A stretch of 64,000 nucleotides of DNA from Vibrio neptunius (GCF_000967495.1 NZ_JXXU01000040.1:124001-188000); one strand, 5' to 3'. Shown: positions 27,520 to 36,422, counted from the stretch's first letter. Numbers and translations are program-made. Notes: generated by a model from the sequence alone, not told the origin.

Positions 27520-28833
27520 TCAAACCGTTTTTTTGGCTAACTCTGGTTGAGTCGGTTTTCCAACAAAGAACATGCAGAGTATCGCCGCAATAGTTGGTAG
27601 TAACCAACCCATACCAATATCAAACAGCGGTAACATACTCAGAGCAGATACATCAATGCCCGCTACTTTTGCTGCATCAATCAGAGCAAATAGAAGCGAT
27701 ACTAAAATAACCGTGCGATAAGCTAATTTAGGGCTTGGTAGTTTCTTGCGAACAAAGGTCAGTGCAACCAAAGCAATAGCGACTGGATATAGAGCAAAGA
27801 GCACAGGAACAGACAGAGTGATCAGTTGAGAAAGACCGACATTGGCAACCAAAGCACACGCTGCACCATTGATTAGAACCCAAGTTTTATAAGACATCGG
27901 TGTCAAAGAACTGAAGTAATCAGAACACGCTGAGATAATACCAATCGCGGTCGTCAAACACGCTAAAAGCACAATCACTGACAACACAATTTGACCATAA
28001 GGGCCGAAGAGAGATTGAACGTACACACTCAGAATCACACCACCATTGTCTGCGCCAGCAGCTACAGCCGCACTGGTTGCGCCGAGATAGAATAGCGATA
28101 CGTATACAAACGCCAACCCTGCAGCGGCAACACACGCTGCTCTGATCAAGTATTTTGCAGTCGCTTTTTGGTCTGAAATCCCTTTTTGACGGAGTGCATC
28201 CACGATAAGCCCACCAAACATCAACGAGGCAAAAGTGTCCATCGTGTTATAGCCTTCGAGGAAGCCTTTTTGCAATGGGTGCGAAAGGTAATCACCGTTT
28301 GCCGCGATCATTTCCCCTTGAGGATCGATAAACACAGCAACAGCAAGCACAAGCAAACCTAAGAAAAGCACTGGAGTCAACACTTTACCGATAACATCAA
28401 TCAGTTTGCCTTGTGACCAAGCAAATAGCATTGCCACAGCAAAAAATAGGATAGAGAAAACCGTTAAATGTGATTGTGCCGCCTCGACAAAAAAGGGTTT
28501 TACCGCCATTTCGTAAGCCACTAAACCTGTGCGTGGCGCGGCAAATGCAGGACCGATAATGATAAAGATCAATACAGCAATAGTCATCGCCACACGTTTA
28601 GGTAAATCTTTAGTAAGGTGATCCCAAGAGCCACCAGCAACGGCAATAGCAACGATAGTAATAAGAGGAAGACCTACCGCCGTTAAAAGAAACCCTGTCA
28701 TCGCAGGAACGAGATTCTCACCTGCTAGCTGTCCTGCCAATGGCGGGAAGATAATGTTGCCCGCTCCAAGGAAGAAAGCGAAAAGCATAAAGCCTACCGC
28801 AATAATATCTGTTAATTTTAAAGTCTGATTCAC
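27520..28833 (-). CDS. brnQ: Branched-chain amino acid:cation symporter BrnQ
   Basis: 437 aa LIVCS-family inner-membrane carrier for Leu, Ile and Val, with about 12 hydrophobic segments. The N-terminal signature IIAVGFMLFAFFLGAGNIIFPPLAGQLAG is diagnostic of the family. It is monocistronic: its own terminator lies downstream, and upstream is a 304-base AT-rich gap facing trmN. Start ATG 28833, with no strong SD apart from AAGGG (28846-28842). Confidence 0.92.
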   Translation of the reverse strand: MNQTLKLTDIIAVGFMLFAFFLGAGNIIFPPLAGQLAGENLVPAMTGFLLTAVGLPLITIVAIAVAGGSWDHLTKDLPKRVAMTIAVLIFIIIGPAFAAPRTGLVAYEMAVKPFFVEAAQSHLTVFSILFFAVAMLFAWSQGKLIDVIGKVLTPVLFLGLLVLAVAVFIDPQGEMIAANGDYLSHPLQKGFLEGYNTMDTFASLMFGGLIVDALRQKGISDQKATAKYLIRAACVAAAGLAFVYVSLFYLGATSAAVAAGADNGGVILSVYVQSLFGPYGQIVLSVIVLLACLTTAIGIISACSDYFSSLTPMSYKTWVLINGAACALVANVGLSQLITLSVPVLFALYPVAIALVALTFVRKKLPSPKLAYRTVILVSLLFALIDAAKVAGIDVSALSMLPLFDIGMGWLLPTIAAILCMFFVGKPTQPELAKKTV

Positions 28834-29137
28834 AAGAGACCCTTAAATATTTTGATTGATGTTGTGCATGCTGGGCAATCCGAATTGGCTACCCAATCTA
28901 TAAATTTGGAGGCGAATAATGACGAAACACACACCTAACCGCAAGCCTAGGGCAAAAAACACCATATAAATTTATGTATTAGCCAGAATACTAGTAGTTT
29001 AAACCACCACAATATTAATTATTAGCTTAATATATGGATCAATAAATCAAAAAAATGAAACACTGATAGAACAAAAGACCATACAAATATCCAACAAAAG
29101 ACTTAATCACTCAATTAACAAACGTGTACAGAACAAA
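28834..29137. other. Intergenic region between divergent brnQ and trmN
   Basis: 304 bases, AT-rich in the half near trmN. It must contain promoters for both genes, but I cannot single out convincing -35/-10 pairs. The one clear object is a 16-codon plus-strand ORF with a consensus SD (28919-28969). Confidence 0.6.
28919..28969 (+). CDS. Possible 16-residue basic peptide ORF
   Basis: ATG at 28919 follows GGAGG (28908-28912) with a 6-base spacer, an ideal bacterial initiation site. It encodes MTKHTPNRKPRAKNTI, a strongly basic peptide, and ends at TAA. It lies 168 bases before trmN in the same direction. It could be a small gene or leader peptide, or a chance ORF; no homologue is known to me. 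Confidence 0.3.
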   Translation: MTKHTPNRKPRAKNTI

Positions 29138-29857
29138 ATGAAAAATACTCAATTCACGACAAAAGGCTTTTCATTCAAGCAGTTTAAAATTGCAGGTGGT
29201 CATTCAGGTATGCCTGTCAGTACCGATGGCGTCTTACTCGGTGCGTGGTGCGACATTAGACAAGCGAATACCATTTTGGATATTGGAACAGGTACAGGTT
29301 TGTTGGCTTTAATGTGTGCACAGCGCAACCCTGACTGTGTCATTGACGCGATAGACATTGATCAGCACGCTTTACAGGCTGCGAAAGAAAACTTCACCTC
29401 TTCTCCTTGGTCTTCCCGGCTGGCACTGCTGGAAGGCGACTTGCTCAACTTTCCATTCGAAACAAGCTATGACGCTATTGTATGTAACCCTCCTTATTTT
29501 AATTCAGGAGAGCACGCCCAAAACCAGCAACGAGCGACCGCAAGGCATACCTTAACCTTGAGCCACGAAGCTTTGCTTGAACGCTGTTTTAAGTTACTGA
29601 GCGCTGAGGGCCAGGCTTGGTTTGTCCTCCCAGAAGCAGAAGGACGTATGTTTATCTCCTTGGCAGAAACACTTGGTTGGCATCTAGCGGGTTTATGTGA
29701 AGTACAGCCAACAGCCAAGAAACCCGTTAGCCGCTTGCTGATTGAACTTAGCCAGCACCCATCAAACACCAAGATAGAAAAGTTGATAATTCAAAAGGAT
29801 AATGGCTACAGCGATGAATTCGTCGCATTAACTAAAGCGTTTTATTTAAAGATGTAG
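29138..29857 (+). CDS. trmN: tRNA1(Val) A37 N6-methyltransferase TrmN6
   Basis: 239 aa class I SAM-dependent methyltransferase. The SAM motif ILDIGTGTGLLALMCAQR (about 48-65) and the adenine-N6 catalytic motif NPPY (VCNPPYFNSGE) are clear. The E. coli homologue YfiC modifies A37 of tRNA-Val and sits next to srmB, as here. The start at ATG 29138 has a poor SD; srmB begins 90 bases after the stop. Confidence 0.92.
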   Translation: MKNTQFTTKGFSFKQFKIAGGHSGMPVSTDGVLLGAWCDIRQANTILDIGTGTGLLALMCAQRNPDCVIDAIDIDQHALQAAKENFTSSPWSSRLALLEGDLLNFPFETSYDAIVCNPPYFNSGEHAQNQQRATARHTLTLSHEALLERCFKLLSAEGQAWFVLPEAEGRMFISLAETLGWHLAGLCEVQPTAKKPVSRLLIELSQHPSNTKIEKLIIQKDNGYSDEFVALTKAFYLKM

Positions 29858-29947
29858 AAATTAAGGTGTGATCCTTATCACCGAACCCTCTATAATGCTT
29901 CCCCTTAAATTTATCGTTCTCACTTACCAGCTTGTGGAGACACCAGA

Positions 29948-31177
29948 GTGATCAAAAATTTTGCTGAACTAGAGCTAGATGAAAACCTGCTCGTTGCCAT
30001 CGAAGAAATGGGTTATACCCGCCCAACCCAGATCCAGGCCGAAGCAATTCCACAAGCTTTGGACGGTAGGGATATTCTCGCTTCTGCGCCAACTGGTACA
30101 GGCAAAACCGCCGCTTTTGTTCTGCCAGCTCTACAATACTTGCAGGACTTCCCGCGTCGTAAGCCTGGGCCGGCTCGTGTGCTTATCCTGACTCCTACTC
30201 GCGAGTTGGCAATGCAAGTCGCTGATCAGGCTCGTGAGCTCGCCAAAAACACTAATCTGAACATCTTCACCATCACTGGTGGTGTGCAGTATCAAGAACA
30301 CGCCGATATTCTCGCTAAGACACAAGATATTGTTGTTGCAACGCCTGGTCGTTTGATGGAATACATCGAAGCGGAACGTTTTGACTGCCGTGCTATTGAA
30401 TGGTTGATCCTTGATGAAGCGGATCGCATGCTCGATATGGGCTTTGGCCCGACAGTGGATCGCCTTTCTTCTGAATGTCGCTGGCGTAAACAAACGCTGC
30501 TCTTCTCTGCAACGCTAGAAGGCAAAGGCGTGGAAGGATTCACCGCAGATCTGCTTAAAGAACCTGCTGAGATCGACGCTGAGCCATCTCGCCGTGAACG
30601 TAAGAAAATTGCCCAGTGGTATCACCGTGCAGATGATATGAAGCATAAGCTGGCACTGTTGAAAACCATCATCAACGACCAAGCTGAGCGCTCTATTGTA
30701 TTTCTGAAAACTCGTGAACGTTTAGCCGAGCTGCGCGTTGAGCTGGAAAAAGCGCAAATTCCTTGTGCATGGATCCAAGGTGAAATGCCGCAAGATCGTC
30801 GTAACAATGCCATTGCGCGTTTTCGTGACGGTACAGTAAACGTACTTCTGGCAACAGACGTCGCTGCCCGTGGTATCGACCTGCCAGATGTTAGCCATGT
30901 CATTAACTACGACATGCCACGCAGTGCAGACGTGTACCTCCACCGTATCGGCCGTACCGCCCGCGCAGGTAAAAAGGGCAATGCGATCTCTTTAGTTGAA
31001 GCTCATGACCAAACCATGATGGACCGTGTAGCTCGCTACGTAAAAGAAGAGATCAAAGAGCGCTTTATTAAAGAGCTTCGTCCGAAACACAAAAAGCCAG
31101 TGTTTAAGAAGAAGAAAAAAGACGACAAGAAAAAAACAGCTTCTAAAGGCAAAAAGAAAGTCGCCAAGAAGAAATAG
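29948..31177 (+). CDS. srmB: ATP-dependent RNA helicase SrmB
   Basis: 409 aa DEAD-box helicase that helps early 50S assembly. It starts with GTG at 29948, with GGAG about 9 bases before. Q motif TRPTQIQAEAIP, Walker A ASAPTGTGKT, PTRELA, DEAD in LDEADRMLDMGF, SAT, and HRIGRTARAGK are all in order. The C-terminal tail is a lysine-rich stretch after residue 380, somewhat shorter than in E. coli (444 aa). A terminator follows. Confidence 0.95.
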   Translation: MIKNFAELELDENLLVAIEEMGYTRPTQIQAEAIPQALDGRDILASAPTGTGKTAAFVLPALQYLQDFPRRKPGPARVLILTPTRELAMQVADQARELAKNTNLNIFTITGGVQYQEHADILAKTQDIVVATPGRLMEYIEAERFDCRAIEWLILDEADRMLDMGFGPTVDRLSSECRWRKQTLLFSATLEGKGVEGFTADLLKEPAEIDAEPSRRERKKIAQWYHRADDMKHKLALLKTIINDQAERSIVFLKTRERLAELRVELEKAQIPCAWIQGEMPQDRRNNAIARFRDGTVNVLLATDVAARGIDLPDVSHVINYDMPRSADVYLHRIGRTARAGKKGNAISLVEAHDQTMMDRVARYVKEEIKERFIKELRPKHKKPVFKKKKKDDKKKTASKGKKKVAKKK

Positions 31178-31199
31178 CGGAAGAGCTAAAAAAATTTGG

Positions 31200-31230
31200 A
31201 GGGTTGATGTGAGAGCATCAACCCTTTTTG
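31200..31230 (+). terminator. Terminator of srmB
   Basis: GGGTTGATG (31201-31209) and CATCAACCC (31216-31224) with a 6-base loop, then TTTTTG. Confidence 0.88.
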
Positions 31231-31263
31231 TTTGCGGCTAGTGATATAGGATGCGGGAGACGG

Positions 31264-31440
31264 GAACGGACTTCGTCCTATGGATAGCTGGAGAACTGGA
31301 GAACTGGAGAACTGGAGAACTGGAGAACTGGAGAACTAAGGTTGAGTTAGCACCTTAGAGAGTCAACTTCATTTTTCCCGAAGGGCGAAGCCCGATCCTG
31401 TTTTCCATAAGCGAAGCGTTCTATAGGACGAAGTCCGTTC
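31264..31440. repeat. Palindromic intergenic element built from GAA-triloop mini-hairpins
   Basis: The ends are a perfect 18-bp inverted repeat (31264-31281 and 31423-31440). Each end contains GGAC-GAA-GTCC or its complement. Inside are GGGC-GAA-GCCC (31383-31393), an AAGC-GAA-GCGTT arm (31409-31420), a CTAAGGT/ACCTTAG hairpin (31336-31358) and a tandem repeat. It looks like a REP/MITE-like Vibrio repeat, carrying no coding sequence. Confidence 0.7.
31288..31335 (+). repeat. Six tandem copies of the 8-mer CTGGAGAA
   Basis: Six perfect, contiguous copies of CTGGAGAA lie inside the palindromic element. A perfect short repeat of this kind is prone to slippage, so its copy number probably varies between strains. 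Confidence 0.95.
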
Positions 31441-31453
31441 TACTCCCCTAGAC

Positions 31454-31487
31454 AAAAAAATGCCGCCTTAACTAGGGCAGCATTTAT
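31454..31487 (-). terminator. Terminator of prfC
   Basis: On the minus strand ATGCTGCCC pairs with the GGCGGCAT arm, with one mismatch, then seven T. Confidence 0.75.
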
Positions 31488-31545
31488 ACAACTGAGGTTA
31501 TCACTCCATCTTCAAAGCATTTGTTGTGAGAGCAAGGCGACAAGT

Positions 31546-31592
31546 AAACTCCGCCTTGGGAGCGCAGTCCACTACGTGACCAAGGTGAGTTT
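31546..31592. repeat. Imperfect hairpin downstream of prfC
   Basis: AAACTC-CG-CCTTGG (31546-31559) can pair with CCAAGG-T-GAGTTT (31580-31592) around a 20-base loop. GCGCAGTC occurs at 31562-31569 and again at 31593-31600. Possibly a second family of Vibrio intergenic repeat; the function is unknown. Confidence 0.4.
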
Positions 31593-31631
31593 GCGCAGTC
31601 AACGCCGCTATCGCAGCAAAGGCGAAGAAGA

Positions 31632-33221
31632 TTAGTGTTCGCGGGTTGCGCGGAACTCCACTTCTGGAAAACGCTCTTTCGCCAGATTTAAGTTAACCAT
31701 AGTTGGAGCAATGTACGTCAGGTTATCGCCACCATCTAGGGCTAGGTTGGTTTGGTTCCTACGCTGGAACTCATCCAGTTTCTTACCATCTTCACATTCC
31801 ACCCAACGTGCGGTTGCAACGTTAACGCTCTCATAAATCGCTTCAACGTTGTACTCGGCTTTTAAACGCGCAACGACGACGTCAAACTGAAGCACACCGA
31901 CCGCACCAACAATTAGGTCATTGTTTTGTAGTGGACGGAATACCTGTACAGCCCCTTCTTCAGACAGCTGTACCAAACCTTTAAGCAACTGCTTTTGCTT
32001 CAATGGATCTCTCAGGCGAATACGACGGAATAGCTCAGGCGCAAAGTTTGGAATACCTGCAAATTTCAGTGCTTCACCTTGAGTGAAGGTGTCACCAATC
32101 TGAATAGTGCCGTGGTTGTGTAGACCAATGATATCGCCCGCGTAGGCATTTTCAGCGCGAGAGCGATCACCCGCCATAAAGGTTACCGCATCAGAGATAT
32201 TGATCTGCTTGCCAAGGCGCACGTGGTTCATCTTCATACCCTGTGTGTAGGTACCAGATACAATACGCATGAAAGCAATACGGTCTCGGTGCTTGGGATC
32301 CATGTTGGCCTGAATCTTAAATACGAAGCCAGAGAATTTCTCTTCGTTCGCTTCCACTTGACGCTCATTCGCTTGACGCGGCATTGGCGCAGGCGCCCAT
32401 TCCGTCAAACCATCCAACATATGGTCAACACCAAAGTTACCCAGTGCGGTACCAAAGTATACTGGCGTCAGTTCACCAGCAAGGAACAGCTCCTGATCAA
32501 ACTCAGGGCATGCACCAATCACAAGCTCTAACTCTTCACGTAACTGTTCCGCTAACTCAGCGCCAACAGCTTCATCAAGTTCAGGGTTATCCAGCCCCTT
32601 CACCACCAGCTTGTCCTGAATGGTGTGGCCTTGACCTGTACTGTAGAGAATCGTTTCATCACGGTGAATGTGATAGACACCTTTAAACTCTTTGCCACAT
32701 CCAATTGGCCAAGTAATCGGCGCACAGGAAATGTTTAGCTCACTTTCAACTTCATCCAATAACTCCATTGGGTCACGGATATCGCGGTCGAGTTTGTTCA
32801 TGAAAGTGACGATAGGTGTATCACGAAGACGGGTAACTTCCATCAACTTACGTGTACGATCTTCAACACCTTTAGCGGCATCAATAACCATCAAACAAGA
32901 GTCAACCGCGGTCAAGGTACGGTAGGTATCTTCTGAGAAGTCCTCGTGCCCAGGAGTATCCAATAGGTTGACCAGACACTCGTTATAAGGGAACTGCATC
33001 ACAGAAGTAGTTACCGAGATACCACGTTCTTTTTCCATTTCCATCCAGTCAGACTTCGCGTGCTGAGCAGAACCTCGACCTTTGACTGTCCCGGCCGTTT
33101 GGATTGCACGCCCGAAAAGTAATACTTTTTCAGTAATGGTGGTCTTACCCGCATCTGGGTGAGAAATGATAGCGAACGTTCTACGCTTAGAAACTTCGCC
33201 CGTAAATGCTGTATTTGACAT
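31632..33221 (-). CDS. prfC: Peptide chain release factor 3
   Basis: 529 aa from ATG 33221, the E. coli length; an in-frame TTG just upstream is not needed. It is a GTPase that recycles RF1/RF2 after termination and takes part in post-peptidyl-transfer quality control. G1 SHPDAGKTTITEK, the switch region RGISVTTSVMQF, DTPGHEDFSEDTYR and NKLDR are present, followed by the beta-barrel domains II and III of the EF-G-like family. It is monocistronic with its own terminator. Confidence 0.96.
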   Translation of the reverse strand: MSNTAFTGEVSKRRTFAIISHPDAGKTTITEKVLLFGRAIQTAGTVKGRGSAQHAKSDWMEMEKERGISVTTSVMQFPYNECLVNLLDTPGHEDFSEDTYRTLTAVDSCLMVIDAAKGVEDRTRKLMEVTRLRDTPIVTFMNKLDRDIRDPMELLDEVESELNISCAPITWPIGCGKEFKGVYHIHRDETILYSTGQGHTIQDKLVVKGLDNPELDEAVGAELAEQLREELELVIGACPEFDQELFLAGELTPVYFGTALGNFGVDHMLDGLTEWAPAPMPRQANERQVEANEEKFSGFVFKIQANMDPKHRDRIAFMRIVSGTYTQGMKMNHVRLGKQINISDAVTFMAGDRSRAENAYAGDIIGLHNHGTIQIGDTFTQGEALKFAGIPNFAPELFRRIRLRDPLKQKQLLKGLVQLSEEGAVQVFRPLQNNDLIVGAVGVLQFDVVVARLKAEYNVEAIYESVNVATARWVECEDGKKLDEFQRRNQTNLALDGGDNLTYIAPTMVNLNLAKERFPEVEFRATREH

Positions 33222-33443
33222 CAAAAGGTCTTCTTCGGTCTGTAAGCTAGAATCTCATCACGAATCGTCATGACATATCACCTAGCAGATGGATTCGATA
33301 TTGCGCTGTATTCTCGCTTATATTGCGCTTTGGAGCAACAGAGGCATATAAAACCTCGATAAATCACATCCAAACAAGATACAAATTAAAATATCAATAA
33401 ATTTGGGCTATAACTAAAGGAGTAGAGGGAACCATAGAAAATT

Positions 33444-35495
33444 ATGCCTGCGAGCAAAAAAATTAACTCATTAGCATTTAGACAAGCAAAGACTGTTTTT
33501 CTCGTATCCGTGATACTAGGGATCATATTCAGCTTGTATCAAATTTTGGTGGATCTTCATCAGGAACAAAAGCGGATTGAAGAACACTACCAATTTAAGC
33601 TACTGCAGAACTACTCCAACGCAAGTCAAGCTGCCTATCACTTGAATCAGCTCCTAGCGGAACAGGTGGCATCAAGCTTGATGATGGATGGTGCTATTTA
33701 TCAGGTTTCGATTGTTGACGACTTTGGCGATACCTTGACCGAAAGAGAAAGAGGTGTGTCACTTGAAAGCTCGTTTACAGAGGCACTTTCACGCTATCTA
33801 ACACCGACAACCCCAGTCTATAAAACCGAGTTACATCAACCCAATTCGCATGTTGTCGTCGGGACACTGAGTTTCTCGGTCAATGGCGCCAATATCGCCA
33901 AGGACTTTATCGCCAAAACCAGTCAAATACTGCTGTTTGACCTGTTCCGGAATATCTTGCTGACGACCATCTTATTGTTGTTCTTCTACCAAAAGCTCTC
34001 GAAGCCACTAGTGACGTTGATTGACTGGGTTCGCTCACTGCAAGATAAAAAAGCCGAAGTTCCGATGCCGAATCTGTATCGAGATGATGAACTCGGCCAC
34101 TTGGCGAAAACCTTCCACAATTTATGGAAAGACAGAGAAGCGGCAGAAGCAAAACTGAACCAATTGGCTTATTACGATTCACTCACGGGCTTAGCCAACC
34201 GTAGTTTATTGCTGCAAATGCTCGAAGAAGCGATCGATAATGCCAACAAGACCAATACATCTGGTGTGCTTTTCTATCTCGATTTAGATCGCTTTAAAAC
34301 AATTAACGATTCATTAGGCCACACCATTGGTGACCACCTTATCAAAGCGATCTCGAAACGCATGGAGGCATGGTTGGTCGAAGATTATACAGCCGCACGT
34401 ATCGGAGGAGACGAGTTCGCTATCTTAATGCCATCGATATCGACTGACAAAGCCCATGAAACTGCTCAACAGCTTTTAGCATTGATCTCAAACCCTTACT
34501 CGATCGACGATCACTTACTTTACTGCACGACGAGTGTCGGTATTTCTGTGTTCCCCTCGGTCAACAGCACTAATATAGATGTATTGCGTCAGGCTGACAC
34601 CGCACTCTATCGAGCTAAAGTGGCTGGTAGAAACAAGTACATGTTCTATGAACCAGAAATGCAGGCTCAGGTCGAATCATTTTTAGAGATAGAGAAAGGG
34701 CTTCATGAAGCACTCAACAAAGGACAGTTAGAGCTCTACTATCAACCTCAGGTAAATGGAGAACAACAGATTGTCGGTGTTGAAGCCTTGATTCGTTGGA
34801 ACCATCCTGAAAAAGGCGTTTTGCCTCCCGGCGTATTTATGCCAATTGCCGAAGAAACCGGACAGATCTTACAAATTGGTAATTGGATTATTGAACAAGC
34901 GTGCTATCAATACTCGCGTTGGCGTAAACAAGGGGTGCTGCCTGATACGTTCCGTCGCCTTGCCATTAACATCAGCCCATTACAATTTTCACAGAACAGC
35001 TTTGTCGAGCATATACATGATGTGCTTGCCCAAGCTGATATTGATGGCGAGCATATAGAATTGGAGATTACTGAGAACCTGTTACTTGAAAACGTTGAAA
35101 GTGCGATACAGAAAATGAGCGAACTAAAGCAATACAACCTCAAAATTTCGATCGACGACTTTGGTACGGGCTATTCTTCGCTCAGATACTTAAAACACCT
35201 TGCCGCGGATGTGCTAAAAATAGATCGCTCTTTTGTAACTCAATTGCATTTGGATGAGAGTGATCAAGCTATCGTAGATACTATCATTATGACAGCTCAG
35301 AGATTGAACCTAGAAGTGATAGCTGAAGGCGTAGAAGATGCTAACGAACTCAATACGCTAAAGCAACTCGGTTGTGACCAGTTTCAGGGCTATCTGTTCG
35401 ACAAGCCTCTACCAGCATCCGAGTTAATTTCTCGATTCGAAGCAAATTTCTACCCCGTTGAAGGCTCCCCCATCATCAAAGCAGTTCAAAAGTAG
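33444..35495 (+). CDS. Membrane-bound GGDEF-EAL c-di-GMP protein
   Basis: 683 aa. A transmembrane helix at about 16-35 and a second at about 170-188 enclose a periplasmic sensor of roughly 130 residues with no recognisable fold. A HAMP-like linker leads to a GGDEF domain (intact GGDEF near 320) and an EAL domain (intact EAL near 446, DDFGTGYSS, AEGVED). It is potentially bifunctional. A stop lies in frame three codons before ATG 33444, which fixes the start region, but the SD is distant (GAGGG, about 15 bases). It is divergent from prfC; I recall a similar gene in that position in V. cholerae (VC0658). Confidence 0.9.
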   Translation: MPASKKINSLAFRQAKTVFLVSVILGIIFSLYQILVDLHQEQKRIEEHYQFKLLQNYSNASQAAYHLNQLLAEQVASSLMMDGAIYQVSIVDDFGDTLTERERGVSLESSFTEALSRYLTPTTPVYKTELHQPNSHVVVGTLSFSVNGANIAKDFIAKTSQILLFDLFRNILLTTILLLFFYQKLSKPLVTLIDWVRSLQDKKAEVPMPNLYRDDELGHLAKTFHNLWKDREAAEAKLNQLAYYDSLTGLANRSLLLQMLEEAIDNANKTNTSGVLFYLDLDRFKTINDSLGHTIGDHLIKAISKRMEAWLVEDYTAARIGGDEFAILMPSISTDKAHETAQQLLALISNPYSIDDHLLYCTTSVGISVFPSVNSTNIDVLRQADTALYRAKVAGRNKYMFYEPEMQAQVESFLEIEKGLHEALNKGQLELYYQPQVNGEQQIVGVEALIRWNHPEKGVLPPGVFMPIAEETGQILQIGNWIIEQACYQYSRWRKQGVLPDTFRRLAINISPLQFSQNSFVEHIHDVLAQADIDGEHIELEITENLLLENVESAIQKMSELKQYNLKISIDDFGTGYSSLRYLKHLAADVLKIDRSFVTQLHLDESDQAIVDTIIMTAQRLNLEVIAEGVEDANELNTLKQLGCDQFQGYLFDKPLPASELISRFEANFYPVEGSPIIKAVQK

Positions 35496-35496
35496 T

Positions 35497-35937
35497 TTAC
35501 AAGAAGATGTAACTCATGATGATGGCGTCCTCTTTTCCTTCAGAAGTCGGATAGTAGTTACGACGCCGATCGACTTCATTGAACCCCGCTGACTCGTATA
35601 AGTGAGCAGCACGAGTATTGCTTTCCCTAACCTCTAACCAGGCACTTTCCGCTTTTCTTTGTTCACACAAGGCTAAAAACGATTCGATAAGCTGTTTGCC
35701 ATATCCTTTACCTTGCAGAGCCGGATCCACAGCAATATTGAGCAGGGTGACTTCACCGATTATGTTCTGAGCATAAAAATACCCGACAACCTTATCATCA
35801 TCGATGAGCACATGATGACACGCCCCTCTGCTTGTCACATCGCGAATCATTGTTTCTGTCCAAGGGTGCGTATGGGCTTGAATTTCTATTGAGTACACCG
35901 ATTCTAGGTGAGTTTCAGCTAAAGGAAGTAACTTCAT
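35497..35937 (-). CDS. rimI: Ribosomal protein S18 alanine N-acetyltransferase RimI
   Basis: 146 aa GNAT enzyme that acetylates the N-terminus of S18. Motif A is LLNIAVDPALQGKGYGKQLIESFL (about 67-90), followed by WLEVRESNTRAAHLYESAGFNEVDRRRNYYP, which is typical of RimI. It lies one base after holD, as in the E. coli holD-rimI pair, and its stop is one base from the end of the GGDEF-EAL gene. Confidence 0.93.
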   Translation of the reverse strand: MKLLPLAETHLESVYSIEIQAHTHPWTETMIRDVTSRGACHHVLIDDDKVVGYFYAQNIIGEVTLLNIAVDPALQGKGYGKQLIESFLALCEQRKAESAWLEVRESNTRAAHLYESAGFNEVDRRRNYYPTSEGKEDAIIMSYIFL

Positions 35938-35938
35938 T

Positions 35939-36337
35939 TTATTTCAAAGCTTGAATCTGCTGCCAAAGCGCGCGTTTATGTTGTTGATTGCCCTCAATCT
36001 CACTCAGGTTTGGAGAATGAAGAGTTTTCTGGCCAAGATCCCTTTGCACCTCACAGCCTGCGAACCAGATCCATTCGACTTGAGTGGGTGTAAGTAGACT
36101 CAAGTATTCAGGGGCCAAATAGAGAGCATGTTCCAACTTCAAGTTCATTGTTTTTATAATGTTCTCAAACAGTATCGCAGTCGAACCCGAAGGTTGTTGA
36201 GGTGAAACCAAGAGGATTTTACAGTCTTCAGACAAAGTAATGCCTTCAACACTATAGCCATGTAACCTATCTGGATGGACCAGTTCATAGGCTTGTATCC
36301 CCATTTCATGTATATACGTAAGCTCTCGAGTCGACAT
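35939..36337 (-). CDS. holD: DNA polymerase III psi subunit HolD
   Basis: 132 aa from ATG 36337 (MSTRELTYIHEMGIQAYELVHPDRL). A TTG three codons earlier is less likely. Psi bridges the clamp loader to chi and hence to SSB. Similarity to E. coli HolD is modest, but length, the N-terminal Gly-Ile-x-x-W/Y pattern, the C-terminal RALWQQIQ and the holD-rimI order support the call. In E. coli rsmC is directly upstream; here rsmC is at 56964. Confidence 0.85.
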   Translation of the reverse strand: MSTRELTYIHEMGIQAYELVHPDRLHGYSVEGITLSEDCKILLVSPQQPSGSTAILFENIIKTMNLKLEHALYLAPEYLSLLTPTQVEWIWFAGCEVQRDLGQKTLHSPNLSEIEGNQQHKRALWQQIQALK

Positions 36338-36422
36338 AATTGGCAAATCGCTAGAATGAAAAACGGTGCCATGCTATCACAAGCTGGCACCGCTATTATA
36401 TGACTAAACGAAATGAAAAGCC

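Larger units (their letters stand above)
31178..31631. other. Intergenic region with repeats between srmB and prfC
   Basis: 454 bases between convergent genes. In order: the srmB terminator, a palindromic repeat element (31264-31440) enclosing six copies of an 8-bp tandem repeat, the prfC terminator (31454-31487), and a hairpin-forming segment (31546-31592) with two copies of GCGCAGTC (31562 and 31593). No protein gene is visible. Confidence 0.7.

Noticed and set aside
31288..31335. Tandem repeats as a CRISPR array
   Set aside because: The units are 8 bases, contiguous and without spacers; no cas genes are present.
31178..31631. Insertion sequence or integron remnant between srmB and prfC
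   Set aside because: No transposase or integrase fragment in any frame; inverted repeats enclose only hairpins and a microsatellite.
33280..33360. Direct repeat ATATTGCGCT (two copies) between prfC and the GGDEF-EAL gene
   Set aside because: Only two short copies, with no promoter geometry that would give them a role.
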